A DNA stretch of 64,000 nucleotides from Gonatopus flavifemur (GCA_018340375.1 JAFFJZ010000014.1:3472001-3536000); one strand, 5' to 3'. Shown: positions 12,532 to 23,311, numbered from the stretch's first letter. Numbers and translations: made by a program. Notes: generated by a model not told the origin, from the letters alone.

Positions 12532-12859
12532 CACAGTAAAAAGAAATTCCGTCATTGTGTAAAAAAGAAGTACGTGTCAAAATTCAAGTGTTGAATATTC
12601 AACTACGTGTCAAAATTCAAGTGTTGAATATTCAACTACGTGTTAAAATTCAAGTGTTGAATATTCAACACTTTTGTGTGTTCATTTAACACACTGATCA
12701 AATGCTGTTCGATCAATTCATTTTCAACACATTAAAATGTTATTCGAGTTCAAATTAACACTTTGTGAGTGTCACTCTGGAATCAACACAAGTTGAGTGT
12801 GAAGAAAAATGGTGAACATTCGCTTGTGTGTTGAATTTGACGAAAAATTTTTTACTGTG
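12532..12859. mobile_element. CACAGTAAAAA MITE nested in right palindrome arm
   Basis: The ends are CACAGTAAAAAGAAATTCCGTCA and the complement of CACAGTAAAAAATTTTTCGTCA, flanked by TA (12530-12531, 12860-12861): a Tc1/mariner-style target. It is 328 bp and non-coding. The left palindrome arm retains one end of the same element at 11266-11305, so it predates the palindrome or was copied between arms. Confidence 0.8.
12572..12670. repeat. 33-bp tandem repeat, 3 copies, inside MITE
   Basis: Three units start at 12572, 12605 and 12638 with the pattern ACGTGTYAAAATTCAAGTG followed by TTGAATATTCAACT. The copies are nearly identical, so the expansion is recent. Each unit contains the self-complementary TTGAATATTCAA. 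Confidence 0.9.
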
Positions 12860-13043
12860 TATATCTCATGGACACGAATATTTGGGAAATTTCCAATCGA
12901 CTCGGACCTGTACTTGGTCGAATCCGCAAGTGCATTCCGAAAGATCAGGAATATTGATAACATGACGATGTAATGACATAAAAAATAATAATCGGATGTG
13001 AAATTTAATTATTCACCAGAGAGATGACAAAAAAAAATGAAAT

Positions 13044-13114
13044 GTCTCCACACAGAATCGAACCCGACCGTTCTTCCGCAAGAAACATGTCTTTTGCCGC
13101 TAGGCTATGGGGTC
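13044..13114 (-). pseudogene. tRNA-like module, right palindrome arm
   Basis: Inverted counterpart of 11011-11081, with the same A and B boxes on the minus strand and no difference that I could see over the 71 nt. If Pol III used both copies, transcription would run from each arm toward the loop. Confidence 0.55.
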
Positions 13115-14115
13115 TTGTAATATTTCGATCCAAATATTACGTCTATGAAGTAATGCAGCGAAGGAAAGAGACTGATAATGCGTGAAATGATGAAATATCA
13201 ATTTGAATGCTCAAATCTAATTATTCAGTCCATTGAAAATAATTTGCACTCAATCAATTGAATATTCAGTCTCATTATTTTGATGTTGATCAACATCTGA
13301 TAATCGATGTTGATTTGATTATCCTCATTATTGGAATATCATAGTGATCTCTGAAAATTAATTCATCAGGGAAAATTATGGAATTCACCGCAGGACATTT
13401 ATCATAGATCCCCAAACTATCTTAGAATTTTTCAACCATCGATTGATTGACAATTCTAATGAAATTCATTGAAAAATCATCAAGATTTAAAATAATGATT
13501 AGAAATACGCAACTATTAGAAAATTTTTATACAATACATATAGGAGTTCTTGAAAGCTTCATAATCAGTCATAAGAATAACCAATAATCTTATAAAATTT
13601 ATGAAAAATAAATAATAATTCAAAATTATTTACTCATATTCGATTTTAATTCAATTAAATGATGCTATGCATCAAATCTATATTTCATCGTGATAATTTG
13701 ATAATCAGTATTGAACTGGCTCTTGATTTGAAAAAAAAACGAAAAAAATATCGAAGGGCCCCGGCCGAGAATTGCCCGGGGTGCCGGGTAAGTCAGTTCG
13801 ATACTGATTACAATAAAATTGTCGCTTGTAAGAGAAAAAGCGGTGAAACTTTTCGGTAAGTCGACCGCGTGGGCTTTAAATTTTTTCCGATCTTGCACGG
13901 AGTTAGCCGATCGTAAAACATATTGAGAAGACAAAGACCGACGGATAGTTGGTTCTCTCTCGATTGTCCGAGCTGACTCGAAGTGAACCGACCGGTTCCG
14001 AATCACATGAATACGGGTTTCAATGTGTGCGTACTCTCGGCTGGAATGGTGGGGACGAGAAATGGTCAGATGGAGAGGGTAAATCGACTCGGTCGACCAA
14101 ATGCTGGCATCACTG

Positions 14116-14515
14116 ATTTGGGCGTACGAGGAAAGTCTACGTGAGGTCCAGCGAAGATATTAGGGAGATTTATTCTCAACAAGTTAAGCTGGGTGTATCG
14201 AGAGTATGAAAAGTCCGATGAAAGTACAGCTCAAATCCGAATACAATCAACCCCATTGGAATCCATCGGGATTTGAATGGCATATAAGAAATCCGGTTCG
14301 AATCAAGATAAGAGGGAACCTGGCAGAATCAGAGGTTGATTTGTAACGACGATCAAAAGATTCGGATATCTAGCAGAAATGCAAGTTCAATATGGCCGCA
14401 TGATTTCTGTAGAACTTTAAAAAGATTCCAGCGCACAATGGAAGTCCAGGTAAGGTCCAGCGACGATATCAAGAGATTCTCAACAAGTTCAACTGGATGT
14501 GTCGAAGGTGTGAGG
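14116..14515. repeat. 309-bp array A, continuation
   Basis: Begins with the second ATTTGGGC copy and continues the interrupted unit (GTACGAGGAAAGTCTACG). One more GATTGATTTGTAACGACGAT start follows near 14334. Similarity stops at about 14515 after GTCGAAGGT, where unrelated sequence begins. Confidence 0.85.
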
Positions 14516-15590
14516 AGTGCAATATTACAATATCATGAAATGATATTGCTGCAATATTGCAGCAATATTCTGTGCTGTGTGAGACAGTTGTATGCGTTAA
14601 AACACAATCACCCATCAACTCAATTTGAATACAAGGTTCATCCTAGTACGCGTAGTTGAGTCAACTACGAATCTAACTCAGTAGATGAAGAATTACATTT
14701 GAACAAGCTCACTATTTCTTCTTCTCAGTGTGTCCTTATATGAATTTCTCATATAAACCTATATAAACTCCTATAATTATATACAGACTATACCTAATTC
14801 TTTTTTACTAGGGAGGTTCTTGGATATCCATCACATAGACATTTCTCTAAAACGTTGTGCACGTGAGAAACGCCATAGTTTCTACAACCACTTGAATAGG
14901 AAATTTTCGACCGGTTACTCTCCGTATCCTCTATTTGAGTGCTTGTAAAACGAATATTTTCCTCTTTCTGTGTATGCGTAATAATTTTTCCTGCTATTAG
15001 TGTCCTAGTGAACAAGGATTATATATAGTCTGTACATAATTATTGAAATTTATATTAGGACATATATGGTTATATATGAAACTATACAATATAAAACCTC
15101 GAATTATTATATACATAATAATGTAATGAAACATTTCGTTACGAGATATACAGTTTCATTCAATCAAAAAATAGAATGTTAACAACAAGAAACATTAATA
15201 ACATTTCGTATATGAATTAGAAATATCTCCTCATCCAATACAATTAGGTTTTAATGCAAGCGATAACTCAAAATCGATGAGCGGGAGAAGCATCAAATAC
15301 GCATTCACTACTGTAGATTCGGTCAGATAAAACTCGAAAGACCCTGTCATGAGAATTTGAATAGAATCATTTGAAAATTCTTCACATCCTTATGACTTCT
15401 TAAGATTGAAAAACCGATTCATTTCACTAACATCAGAAAAGTTCCGTGTTCCATCTGATACCTCAAATTACATACAGTTCTACGATATTTTTAAAACATT
15501 TTATACACCTCTCACATGCTTATTATGTTCTGTAGAAGTGAGGACAAAATTGAATTTCTAATAGACAAATCGAATAGTTGATCGTAATTC
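14516..15590. other. No supported gene; short palindromes
   Basis: A local palindromic run at 14525-14575 is built from CAATATTGCAG and ATATCATGAAATGATAT. A minus-strand frame of 73 codons at 14794-15015 has no recognisable domain. The rest is AT-rich. Confidence 0.35.
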
Positions 15591-15702
15591 TGGTAAAAAT
15601 AAAGCGTGCCGCATTGTACGAAGAGCGTACAAGCAGTGGGAAAGTCACACATTCGCATTGTCTGCACGCTGTCCGTACATTGCAGCACGTTTTATTTTCA
15701 CC
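15591..15702. mobile_element. 112-bp hairpin element
   Basis: TGGTAAAAATAAAGCGTGCC at 15591 pairs with GGCACG-like sequence ending TTTTATTTTCACCA at 15702. Pairing continues through most of the element (GTACGAAGAGCGTACAAGCAG against its inverted counterpart). It is non-coding and resembles a fold-back MITE. Confidence 0.7.
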
Positions 15703-15959
15703 AAGGAAATCAAGAAGCGTTTTGTAGGAAGTTTGTATGAAATATTTAGGAGGGTGAAATTATCTGTTTGAAGCCATTCAATTAATTCCTGTGAAAAAAT
15801 TTCAACGAGCTTGAACGAATAGTCATAGTAATCTGTGAATAAATTCGGGTTAATTTTTCAAGGTTGTAGATGAAACCATGGTTCACTTTAATCTGAGCCT
15901 GATTCCCACAGCCCGGACCATCGCATCACAGGGAGAAAACAGTGCAGTACAGGTTGACT

Positions 15960-16055
15960 TGCCTCAGCACTTGTTCTTCTAGCCACCGTAAAGGTTACTG
16001 CGTCGACAGTAATCTTTACTGTGCCAAGAGAAACGAGTGCGGTAGCAGAGGGCCC
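15960..16055. repeat. Imperfect hairpin around GTAAAGGTTACTG
   Basis: Arms of about 39 nt (GCACTTG..CCGTAAAGGTTACTG and CAGTAATCTTTACTGTGCC..CGAGTGC) surround the 6-nt loop CGTCGA. Probably a small hairpin element; the ends are uncertain. Confidence 0.5.
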
Positions 16056-16127
16056 ATCATTGTATTGTTGTCCGTGCAGGGGACTCCTCGCCCGTTGGTA
16101 AAAGAAGTTGGTGTCTCCCGGGATTAA

Positions 16128-16514
16128 GGAGATACCAGCGCATCATTCCAGTGAATATCTTGTTTGGAAGATTTCTCCCAACTGAATGTATGAATTAATC
16201 CAAAATTTTCAGGAAATGATTTCTAATATTTCATCAATCTCTTTTCTCAGTCAGTAGAAGAGAAATTTTTTCCCAGAATTCAAAATTCGTGGTCTGTACC
16301 GCAATTGATGAACCCGACTATAAATTTAATCAGGACTCGATAAGGACCTGGTCAGGTCCTGATTGAATGCCGGGTTAACACGAACAAATTTGATTGAATT
16401 GCTAGTCGGGGAATATGAGATATTATTTCCTGAAAATTTCAGACTGATTCATGAATTCAGTTGGGAGAAATCTTCCAGACAAGATGTTTACTCGAATGAT
16501 ACGCTGGTATCTCC
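16128..16514. mobile_element. Fold-back element with about 105-bp arms
   Basis: GGAGATACCAGCGCATCATT (16128) runs inward through GAAGATTTCTCCCAACTGAAT. This is mirrored by ATTCAGTTGGGAGAAATCTTC...ATGATACGCTGGTATCTCC ending at 16514. Unique sequence of about 180 bp separates the arms. Non-coding. It lies directly downstream of the EnSpm transposase stop, but no link is shown. Confidence 0.7.
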
Positions 16515-16572
16515 TCGAAGTAGACCATGGTAGCACCTATAGGATATATTTCTCGTATCAGTCGGTACTGCA

Positions 16573-19044
16573 TTATTCAAATTCTAAATTGTTGACTGGT
16601 TGAATGACGTATATAACATGTGGGTCGGTAAGTTTTATATAAAAACAAGTGGTACGGAGACACCTCACATCAATCATTTCAAATTCTTCGGTACGTTCAC
16701 ATTTATTAATGAGAGGTGTATTTTCCTGAACTATATTTGGAGAGAAAACATCCACTGAATTAAGTTTCTGTAAGACAGTGTAGTATATACATTCACAATC
16801 ACAATTATCATTGCATGCACAATTCCCAATTTTTATGAAACTACGTATAATACCTATTGAAAGTGATCCATTCGATATATATTTTGCGCATGTTGAGTTT
16901 GTTTTTATGTCTCTTTTATATGAATCTGATACAAATAATATTCCACTTCGCCAAAGTTTGTGAAAATGGTGAAATTTTGTTCCATTAATGTTAAGTGAAA
17001 TCATCAAGTTCTTTAATTGTTCCGATAAATTTAAACATTTTTCAAAATTACCAATTACATACACCTCATGAAAAATCTGTTGTCGCTTTTGTCGATGTAG
17101 CGAGGAATTTAAATGCTGGCAAAAGTTATAGAAATTACTTCCCGGGAATAAGTATTTGATTCGCAGTTCTGTTAGATGCATAAGTATTGATGACGCAAAA
17201 CATACTTGTAATTGTGCATATCTTGTACCATGAATGAACTTTTTTAAGCGTCCATTAAGATTTTCAAATGTGAAACAAGATGTGACGCATAAAGGACCGA
17301 AATCTTCTGCAGTAGTTGCAAGGTGTAACAGATTATGAACGTTACTTGACATGTGTGGTAAGCCGTATAGATTTTGAAATTTCTTCACATACTCATTTAA
17401 AAACAGTGAGGCGTCTCGTATATCTTGTTTAGAAATAGTTCGTTGATTTAGGATGTAAATTGCGGAAACTAATAATAGATGATGTCTGAAGTAATTTTCT
17501 GGCAAAATATTGTGAAGTAATGGTATGGAATAGTATAGTAACCATGCTTTGAATTCAGATGCTTTCCAATAATGATAATCTAAAATACTTCTGGGTAATC
17601 TTTTTATGAAAGCCGGAGGTTTGATTGAACATAACCTTGCATCAATAATATCAATAAAACCTCTCAAGGACCAGGGTTCATCATGATATGCACTATCAAA
17701 CATAAGTTTCATTAATTTTTTAGTTATCCCTAAATAAAGGCAGTGCATTACATCGACACATGTATTTCTGATATAATCCTTCATAAAATCAGACACAATG
17801 GTTGGGCCTTTCACTCCAAGTACTGGGGCTCCTGTTAATTCAGCACGTCGGGCAAGTAGGACTGTTTCCTCAGTTTCACGTAAATTTAAATTAGATTGAT
17901 AAGGATAGACATGTACATGATTACAATGTCGACCTTTTATTTTGCACTTCTGGCAACCATAATTCCCGTTATACTGTTTCATGTCCAACAGTAACGCCTT
18001 AGCAGGTAAATCACACGTAGCACAAATAACTATACCCTTGATTAATCTTGCTATGTTGGAAACTTTTATGAAAACACCCTGCTATAATTTTTTCATCTCA
18101 TCACGTACATTTTTAAGAAACAATTTCACTTTTGGTTTTGTCGAACCAAACCATATCCCAGCCAAGATCATATTATCCGTGATACTTCTTTTGGTAGAAG
18201 GGAGTTCATTAATTATAAAATACAATGGCCAAATACTAAAGTTTGATGATTTAAAAACTGTTACCCCATCACTATTCCATGTAAATGATATGTTGGAAGG
18301 ATTCGACAAGAATCCATTGTCTTCGAACAATTCTCGATATACTTTACCGTCATAAATATCTTCGTAATTGTTATCGTTCATTTTACGTCTATTGAAATGT
18401 AAATTCAATTCTTCACTAAACCCTGGTCGCCCAAACAATGTTTCAAGTTGCGGGATGATAGGGATTTGTATAAAATAATTTTTTCCTCCATTCATGTTGC
18501 ACTTTGAACACTGGGAATTTTCAAAATCTAATTCTTCTGAACAATGTTGACAATAATACTTTCGGATTGGGTTCACATGCAAACGACTAAAATATTTTTT
18601 GAATAAATATAAGCTGGTTGTACAAAAATTCGGTGCGATGCAGTGCAATGAAATCAATTTTAGAATATCGGATAAACACGCTGCAGTTAAATTATGCCTC
18701 ATGACCAACGTCAGGATGGCTAAAATACTTTCAGCAACTGTTAGAGGAGCTTCTGGATACAGCGGTTCGTCATTTAAGCCCTTATTTTCATCTTCATCAT
18801 CTTCATCATCATCGTCGCTATTTTCGTTATCATCATCCTCATGGTCATCAGAATCATGATCGTCATCTTGATCATTGTACCCATCATCATCACCGGCACC
18901 GTTATTTTGGTTAATATGATCTTCATTATCATTCGCATCACTGTAATGATCACCATCTTGACTATCATCATCATCGTCATCTTCATGAGTAGAATTCTCA
19001 TTTACAATATCACAGCCTTCGTGGGGATTGAGATGCTCGTTCAT
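16573..19044 (-). pseudogene. EnSpm/CACTA (Tnp2-type) transposase with one internal TAG
   Basis: A single frame of 824 codons is split only by TAG at 18082-18084 (codon 321). The N-terminal third is very rich in Asp and Asn. CQHCSEEL..CSKC (about residues 167-181) looks zinc-binding. The Tnp2 core follows: SDGVTVFKSSNFSIWPL, INELPSTKR, ILAGIWFGSTKP. After the TAG come VFIKVSNIA, VICATCDLPAKALL, CQKCKIKGRH and CVDVMHCLYLGITKKL. A DUF4218-like block follows (VHNLLHL, FGPLCVTSCFTFENLNG). The C-terminal end is Cys-rich (CACNDNCDCEC). These are known features of CACTA transposases, which cut and paste elements with CACTA/CACTG ends. The ATG at 19044 is the first after an upstream in-frame TAG; an upstream exon is possible. 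No terminal repeats were identified for this copy. Confidence 0.88.
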
Positions 19045-19134
19045 GTCAGATTCGTTATCTATACAATTTTGGGAATATCCAATCAGAGCAACATACTATA
19101 CATGATGAGATAATGTAATTCTGATTCTCTATTA

Positions 19135-19345
19135 TGGATACTCGAAATTTTGATAATTCGTTGCGAAAAAAAGTGGGAGCAGATCAATCTTTGACAGCCC
19201 GTACAGCAAACATCACCAAACAGGATAGTTTGATTTTATTTCCAGAGATCCGCCGTTTTCATTTTTGGCGAATGGTGTCAGGCTCAAGTACGTAACACAC
19301 AGTGCTTTTGAGTATTTTGCCTTCGAAAAAAAAAAATTAGAATGC
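19135..19345 (-). repeat. Interspersed repeat (copies at 23950 and 43290)
   Basis: Read on the minus strand it gives CAAAAGCACTGTGTGTTACG, then TACTTGAGCCTGACACCATT and CGGCGGATCTCTGG. These align with the plus-strand copies at 23950-24460 and 43290-43600. It is an old dispersed repeat of unknown class. Confidence 0.6.
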
Positions 19346-19540
19346 CGATATCTTAAAAACTATGTCTCAAAGGAATTTTGTCCAACGGGATATTATTGCA
19401 TTTTGGCTGCAGATTATATTTGAATGCCCTTTGCCAAACGCTTCAGAACGTTTCGCAAAACGCGAAACGCGTCTCGCTTCGAAACGACGCGCGAGAAAAA
19501 ATTATTCCCAAAAATTACGTGCAAGCGCTTCAATTCAATC

Positions 19541-19601
19541 AAAATATCGCTCTGTACAGCACTTCTAATTGAATCAGAGTAGTGCTGTAGAAAGCGATAT
19601 T
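19541..19601. repeat. Short hairpin
   Basis: AATATCGCTCTGTACAGCACT and its near-complement AGTGCTGTAGAAAGCGATATT flank a 19-nt loop. It is an isolated inverted repeat. Confidence 0.6.
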
Positions 19602-19677
19602 TCGAATAAAGTGTAGCGTTTGTGCATAGTTTGTTATAAACGATTTGGGTGCTGCCACGCCACTAGTATCACCTTAA

Positions 19678-20051
19678 GGCCCATGGAGCTCTCAAAAAAT
19701 GGGCAAAACTTTGCTACGTACTTTTCCAACAAATCAGCAATAAATAAAAATTTTTAATATGCAGTGATGAAGTACATTGCCAAGATTAGACTTTGAATAT
19801 TAATTTGAATTTAAAAAAGATTCCTGAAAATTATACAAACAATTATAAACATAATAACCTATAAATGTCAATAATTTTGGCAACTTGTTTGCTTTCATGT
19901 TTGGATGTTACTTTGGACTTCTAATTTATATTCAAAGCCAAATCCTAATTGTGTACTACAACGCTGCATATTCAAAATTTTCATTCATTACTTAATCGCT
20001 AAGAAAGTATGTAGCAAAGTTTCATTTATTTCTTTTGATTCTCCATGGCCC
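19678..20051. mobile_element. GGCCCATGGAG MITE, copy 1
   Basis: The ends are GGCCCATGGAGCTCTCAAAA and the complement of GGGCCATGGAGAATCAAAA. The whole 374 bp aligns with 36983-37372 in the same orientation, including ACTTTGCTACGTACTTTTC and TAAACATAATAACCTATAAATG. No coding capacity. Confidence 0.75.
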
Positions 20052-20646
20052 TTAATTGGAAATCATTTTTTCAAATCCATAATCATATGTAACTGAGGTA
20101 TTTAATTGTGATGGATAACCTGATTGTAAAGAGTAATTTCGAAGAGCCGCATCATTTCTTGAAGGCATTTCATTTATGTTCACTTCACTATTGGTCGGCG
20201 AAGATGAATGGCTTATATTTTCATCACATGAACTGGAATGCACATAATACATAATACCACCATATTTCATAACCCAAATGAAGTATTATAAAAATTTTCA
20301 ATTTAATTTGAATTTAAATATATTCCTATGGTGCTGTAACGTGCAAAACGCGATGAAATAACGAAAAAGTATCAACCACATGGATTGGAATGAGAATTTC
20401 ATGGCAGCATATATTATTGTACGAATTTTTATACACATTGAAATAAGATTGCATTGAATGAACATTGTCAATGAGGATACGATTGTAGCATAATTGAGAT
20501 GTTGCAAAATCAATGAAATAACATTATTTGTGCCATATGATCGTAATTTGCTTCGTATTTTAGATTACACTGAAATTAAATCATCACTGAAGAAAATAGA
20601 TCATTCTAATCGTATTATACAAATTTTGTCTTGGTCTTCAATGTGA

Positions 20647-20755
20647 GGATGGGGGTCAAATCAACGAAAGTACAAAACAACGAAATCATTGTTCGAAAAC
20701 AGAGTGCGCTGTATCTTTCATTCCAACCGACCGTTTCGTTAATTTGGCCCCCATC
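20647..20755. mobile_element. 109-bp inverted-repeat element
   Basis: GGATGGGGGTCAAATCAACG at 20647 is mirrored by CGTTAATTTGGCCCCCATCC ending at 20755: 23-bp arms with two mismatches. Non-coding. Confidence 0.7.
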
Positions 20756-20767
20756 CATTGTGACATA

Positions 20768-21305
20768 CACGGAGAAAAAGGTATCTTGAAAAGTACCATA
20801 ATTTATGGATTTTTGGCGTTGGTCTGACCCGAGTCAGAATATTTACGTGAAGACTCCTCTAAAAGTACCATAATGGCTGGGACTTTTATGAGGAAGGTGC
20901 CATCCCTGCTGAAAATGTCCTGACAAATTCTGACAGATCCTGACAGAGTCCGGTCAAAATTCTGTCTGGTTCAGTCGGAAATCATCATGCCTGGGACAAA
21001 AACCGACCAAATCCTGCACAGGCTGAAATCATCTGGAATGCCAGACAAAGCCAAACAAAACCTGACGGATTCCGGTCAAAGATCTGTCTGGTTCTGTCGG
21101 AAATCATCATGCCTGGGACAAAAACCGACCAAATCCTGACAGAAAATCATTTTTCTGGCATTTTCAGCAGGGATACTTCTTCATAAGAGTCCAAGAAATT
21201 ATGGGACTTTTAGAAGTTCGTCTAAGTGAATATTTTGCCTCAGGTCAGACCAACGCCAAAAATCCATAAATTATGGTAGTTTGAAAGATATCTGTTTTCT
21301 CAGTG
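20768..21305. mobile_element. CACGGAGAAAAAG MITE with TA duplication
   Basis: Long inverted ends (CACGGAGAAAAAGGTATCTT...TTTTTGGCGTTGGTCTGAC) span about 60 bp and are flanked by TA at 20766-20767 and 21306-21307. A diverged partial relative lies at 38381-38530. A second inverted-repeat element is nested at 20904-21172. Confidence 0.85.
20904..21172. mobile_element. CCCTGCTGAAAATG MITE nested in the above
   Basis: The ends are CCCTGCTGAAAATG and CATTTTCAGCAGGG. Inside, about 70 bp (CCGGTCAAARWTCTGTCTGG ... CATGCCTGGGAC ... CCGACCAAATCCTG) is directly repeated with a 121-bp offset. It is non-coding and younger than its host element, which it interrupts. Confidence 0.75.
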
Positions 21306-21307
21306 TA

Positions 21308-22283
21308 TTAAACAAACTAAATCATAATCAGTGATGAAATATGATGCAAGTTCTTAAGAACTGTATCTATTTATCAAAAGTACTCAACATAAGAAGGGGG
21401 TAAAATTTTGCGCCAACGTTTTTCATAAATCACTTGACAAATTTGAATTCAAAATAGATAATAATGAATAAGTGCATGAGAAAAAAAGTCAATTGATTCT
21501 AAATATAAATTTGGATTCTGTTATGGCTTGTACATGGTGAGAAACAAACTTATAAAGAATTTTTAACATGTGAAGGTTATCGCTCTCAAAATCCTCTTAT
21601 ACTTACCAGAAAATCAGTGAAAGACTGTAAACCTTGTTGATTTTATTATTATGCAATGAAAATTCCCGTTGAACGCATGATTGATGAAAAAACTTGAGGT
21701 GAAATTTTACTTGCTTCTTCTGATGCTTGTTCTTATATTGAATGAAAAAGATATTACCTAGTATTGAATTTTTTATACTTCATCACCATCTATTTTCACC
21801 TATGATGGAAAATAAAAATATTCATCTCCATGAAGATACAAATGCTGTGAACACGGGACAAATAATGGTATTGATAACTACTGTGATTTGAAAAAAAGTA
21901 ATGGGACAATAGTGAAAAAGGAATATAAACCATGTGAATTCTCCATTTTATTTGAAAATGTGTTTTTTGTTGGAAAAATATCACGATGCATCCATATAAC
22001 CAACCTATTTGTTGATCCGAGATCATGTTGCACTGGAAGATCTATATCATGCAATCTCTGAAATTTCCCTATTCTGTACTTGCTGGCTCTTGAATATTCT
22101 TCAAAGAATAATGCTCTCTTCTTCGGCATTGATGTTGCTTGGTATAATTGTATGAAAAATGTGTGAGATAAAATATAAATTAGATATTTTCTGTCAGTAT
22201 CGATCTTTGATGTTATGACATGAAGTGTTGTTCTTCTTTTCGATTTTGATAATCGAAAAACAAAAGTAACTATACATGAGAAA
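21308..22283. other. No supported gene
   Basis: AT-rich sequence. A minus-strand open frame of 153 codons spans 21878-22339. It shows no domain and overlaps the hAT-like MITE, so I reject it. Confidence 0.4.
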
Positions 22284-22291
22284 GGCGAAAA

Positions 22292-22452
22292 CAGTGATGC
22301 CAGGAAAAACGGTGCGGACCGAAAAATCAGCCCCTCCATTGTTCACAATAACACGTTCGTATACGTGTGACTCACATGTATACGAAAGTTTCATGGTGTG
22401 CGCGGTAGAGGGGCTGATTTTTCGGTCCACACCGTCTTTCCTGGCATCACTG
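22292..22452. mobile_element. 161-bp hAT-like palindromic MITE, 8-bp duplication
   Basis: The ends are CAGTGATGCCAGGAAARACG with arms of about 47 bp, flanked by GGCGAAAA at 22284-22291 and 22453-22460. The first 12 terminal bases (CAGTGATGCCAG) equal those of the 4.03-kb palindrome at 10086-14115. Both elements therefore probably used the same or a related hAT transposase. Confidence 0.9.
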
Positions 22453-22937
22453 GGCGAAAACGATACATTATCAAACCTTATGGTCTAAGCACATGAGTGT
22501 CGTGAACGTGAACGTGAACATAAATGATTGTGCAGAAACTAAAAACCACTCATGTAGCACACAAAGAAGTTTTTTTCAAGAATGATAATATAATTCTTTG
22601 AGAACTCTTCACGAACTGATGAATTTGTAAAGAGCTTTGGGATACTCCAATTTTGGGACATTCACCAATCATCTTTCGACATCTATCTAAGACTTGATTC
22701 CAGTGATCCATTTTAGAGGTAGCTAAATGAAAAACAGTTACATATTGATAAAAAGATGTGAGAGTGTTTATTTGAACCATATTGGAAACAGCCGCGAATC
22801 TAGCGAGGGTTCACGTGGGTCCGCTACCAGAAAAATGTCACCAGATCGCAAAATGTATTCGTAATTCGGAAACTTATTTGAGAATACAAATGGAACATAG
22901 CAATTTGTTGATGCCAGAAATATGGAACGTTTTTACA

Positions 22938-23123
22938 CACTGTTAGAAAAATCTGTCTTAAATTTCACAAGAATATTATGAAGTTTTTTACATAAACATT
23001 TTATTAAATTTCATACGAAATTTTGTATGAAATGTCATATTTTCATATTAAATTTAATAAAATGTTTATGTAAAAAACTTCATAATATTCTTGTGAAATT
23101 TAAGACAGATTTTTCTAACAGTG
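22938..23123. mobile_element. CACTGTTAGAAAAAT palindrome
   Basis: 186 bp with virtually perfect arms of about 74 bp (CACTGTTAGAAAAATCTGTC inward to TTTTATTAAATTT). Dinucleotide CA flanks both sides. Same terminal family as 4046-4331. The high arm identity suggests recent formation or arm-to-arm conversion. Confidence 0.85.
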
Positions 23124-23311
23124 CAACTCTACGAAATCATGAGATTGAAAAGTATTTTCGAATAATTCTGCCTCAATTCTTATCACAGAGGTTTTCGTGC
23201 TGTATCTAGACAAATACACAAAGAACACGCAGTGAACACAGTGAACGAATGTTCCATTTCCAAGATGTACCGTGAGGCTTTCAAACCTCAACAGACTACT
23301 CTAAATTTCGT

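Larger units (their letters stand above)
10086..14115. mobile_element. 4.03-kb giant palindromic (foldback) element, hAT-like ends
   Basis: The ends are perfect inverted repeats for at least 29 bp, starting CAGTGATGCCAGCATTTGG. They are flanked by an 8-bp direct repeat ATTTGGGC (10078-10085 and 14116-14123), which is the hAT-type duplication length. The arms run inward to 11815 (left) and from 12058 (right) around a 242-bp loop. The left arm lacks about 77 bp present next to the right end (about 14011-14087). The right arm carries a 328-bp MITE (12532-12859), of which only an end is left in the left arm (from 11266). Both arms hold two to three tandem units of about 145 bp containing GACCGATCGAT, and a tRNA-like module. 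No transposase is present. The inverted array at 53-54 kb shows the uninterrupted target. Confidence 0.92.

Noticed and set aside
10265..13859. Identical 66-codon frames at 10265-10465 (minus) and 13659-13859 (plus), and a longer opposite-strand pair
   Set aside because: They are mirror images because the DNA is a palindrome; identity is not evidence of protein selection, and no domain is visible.
8366..14515. CRISPR-like or satellite centromere array
   Set aside because: Units of 309 bp without spacers, and the sequence is eukaryotic; the copy number here is too low to call a centromeric satellite.
18599..19113. Frames opposite the Asp-rich part of the EnSpm gene (Ser-rich or Ile/Met-rich)
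   Set aside because: Shadows of GAT-repeat codons in the transposase.
21878..22339. 153-codon minus-strand frame
   Set aside because: No domain; its start lies within the hAT-like MITE.
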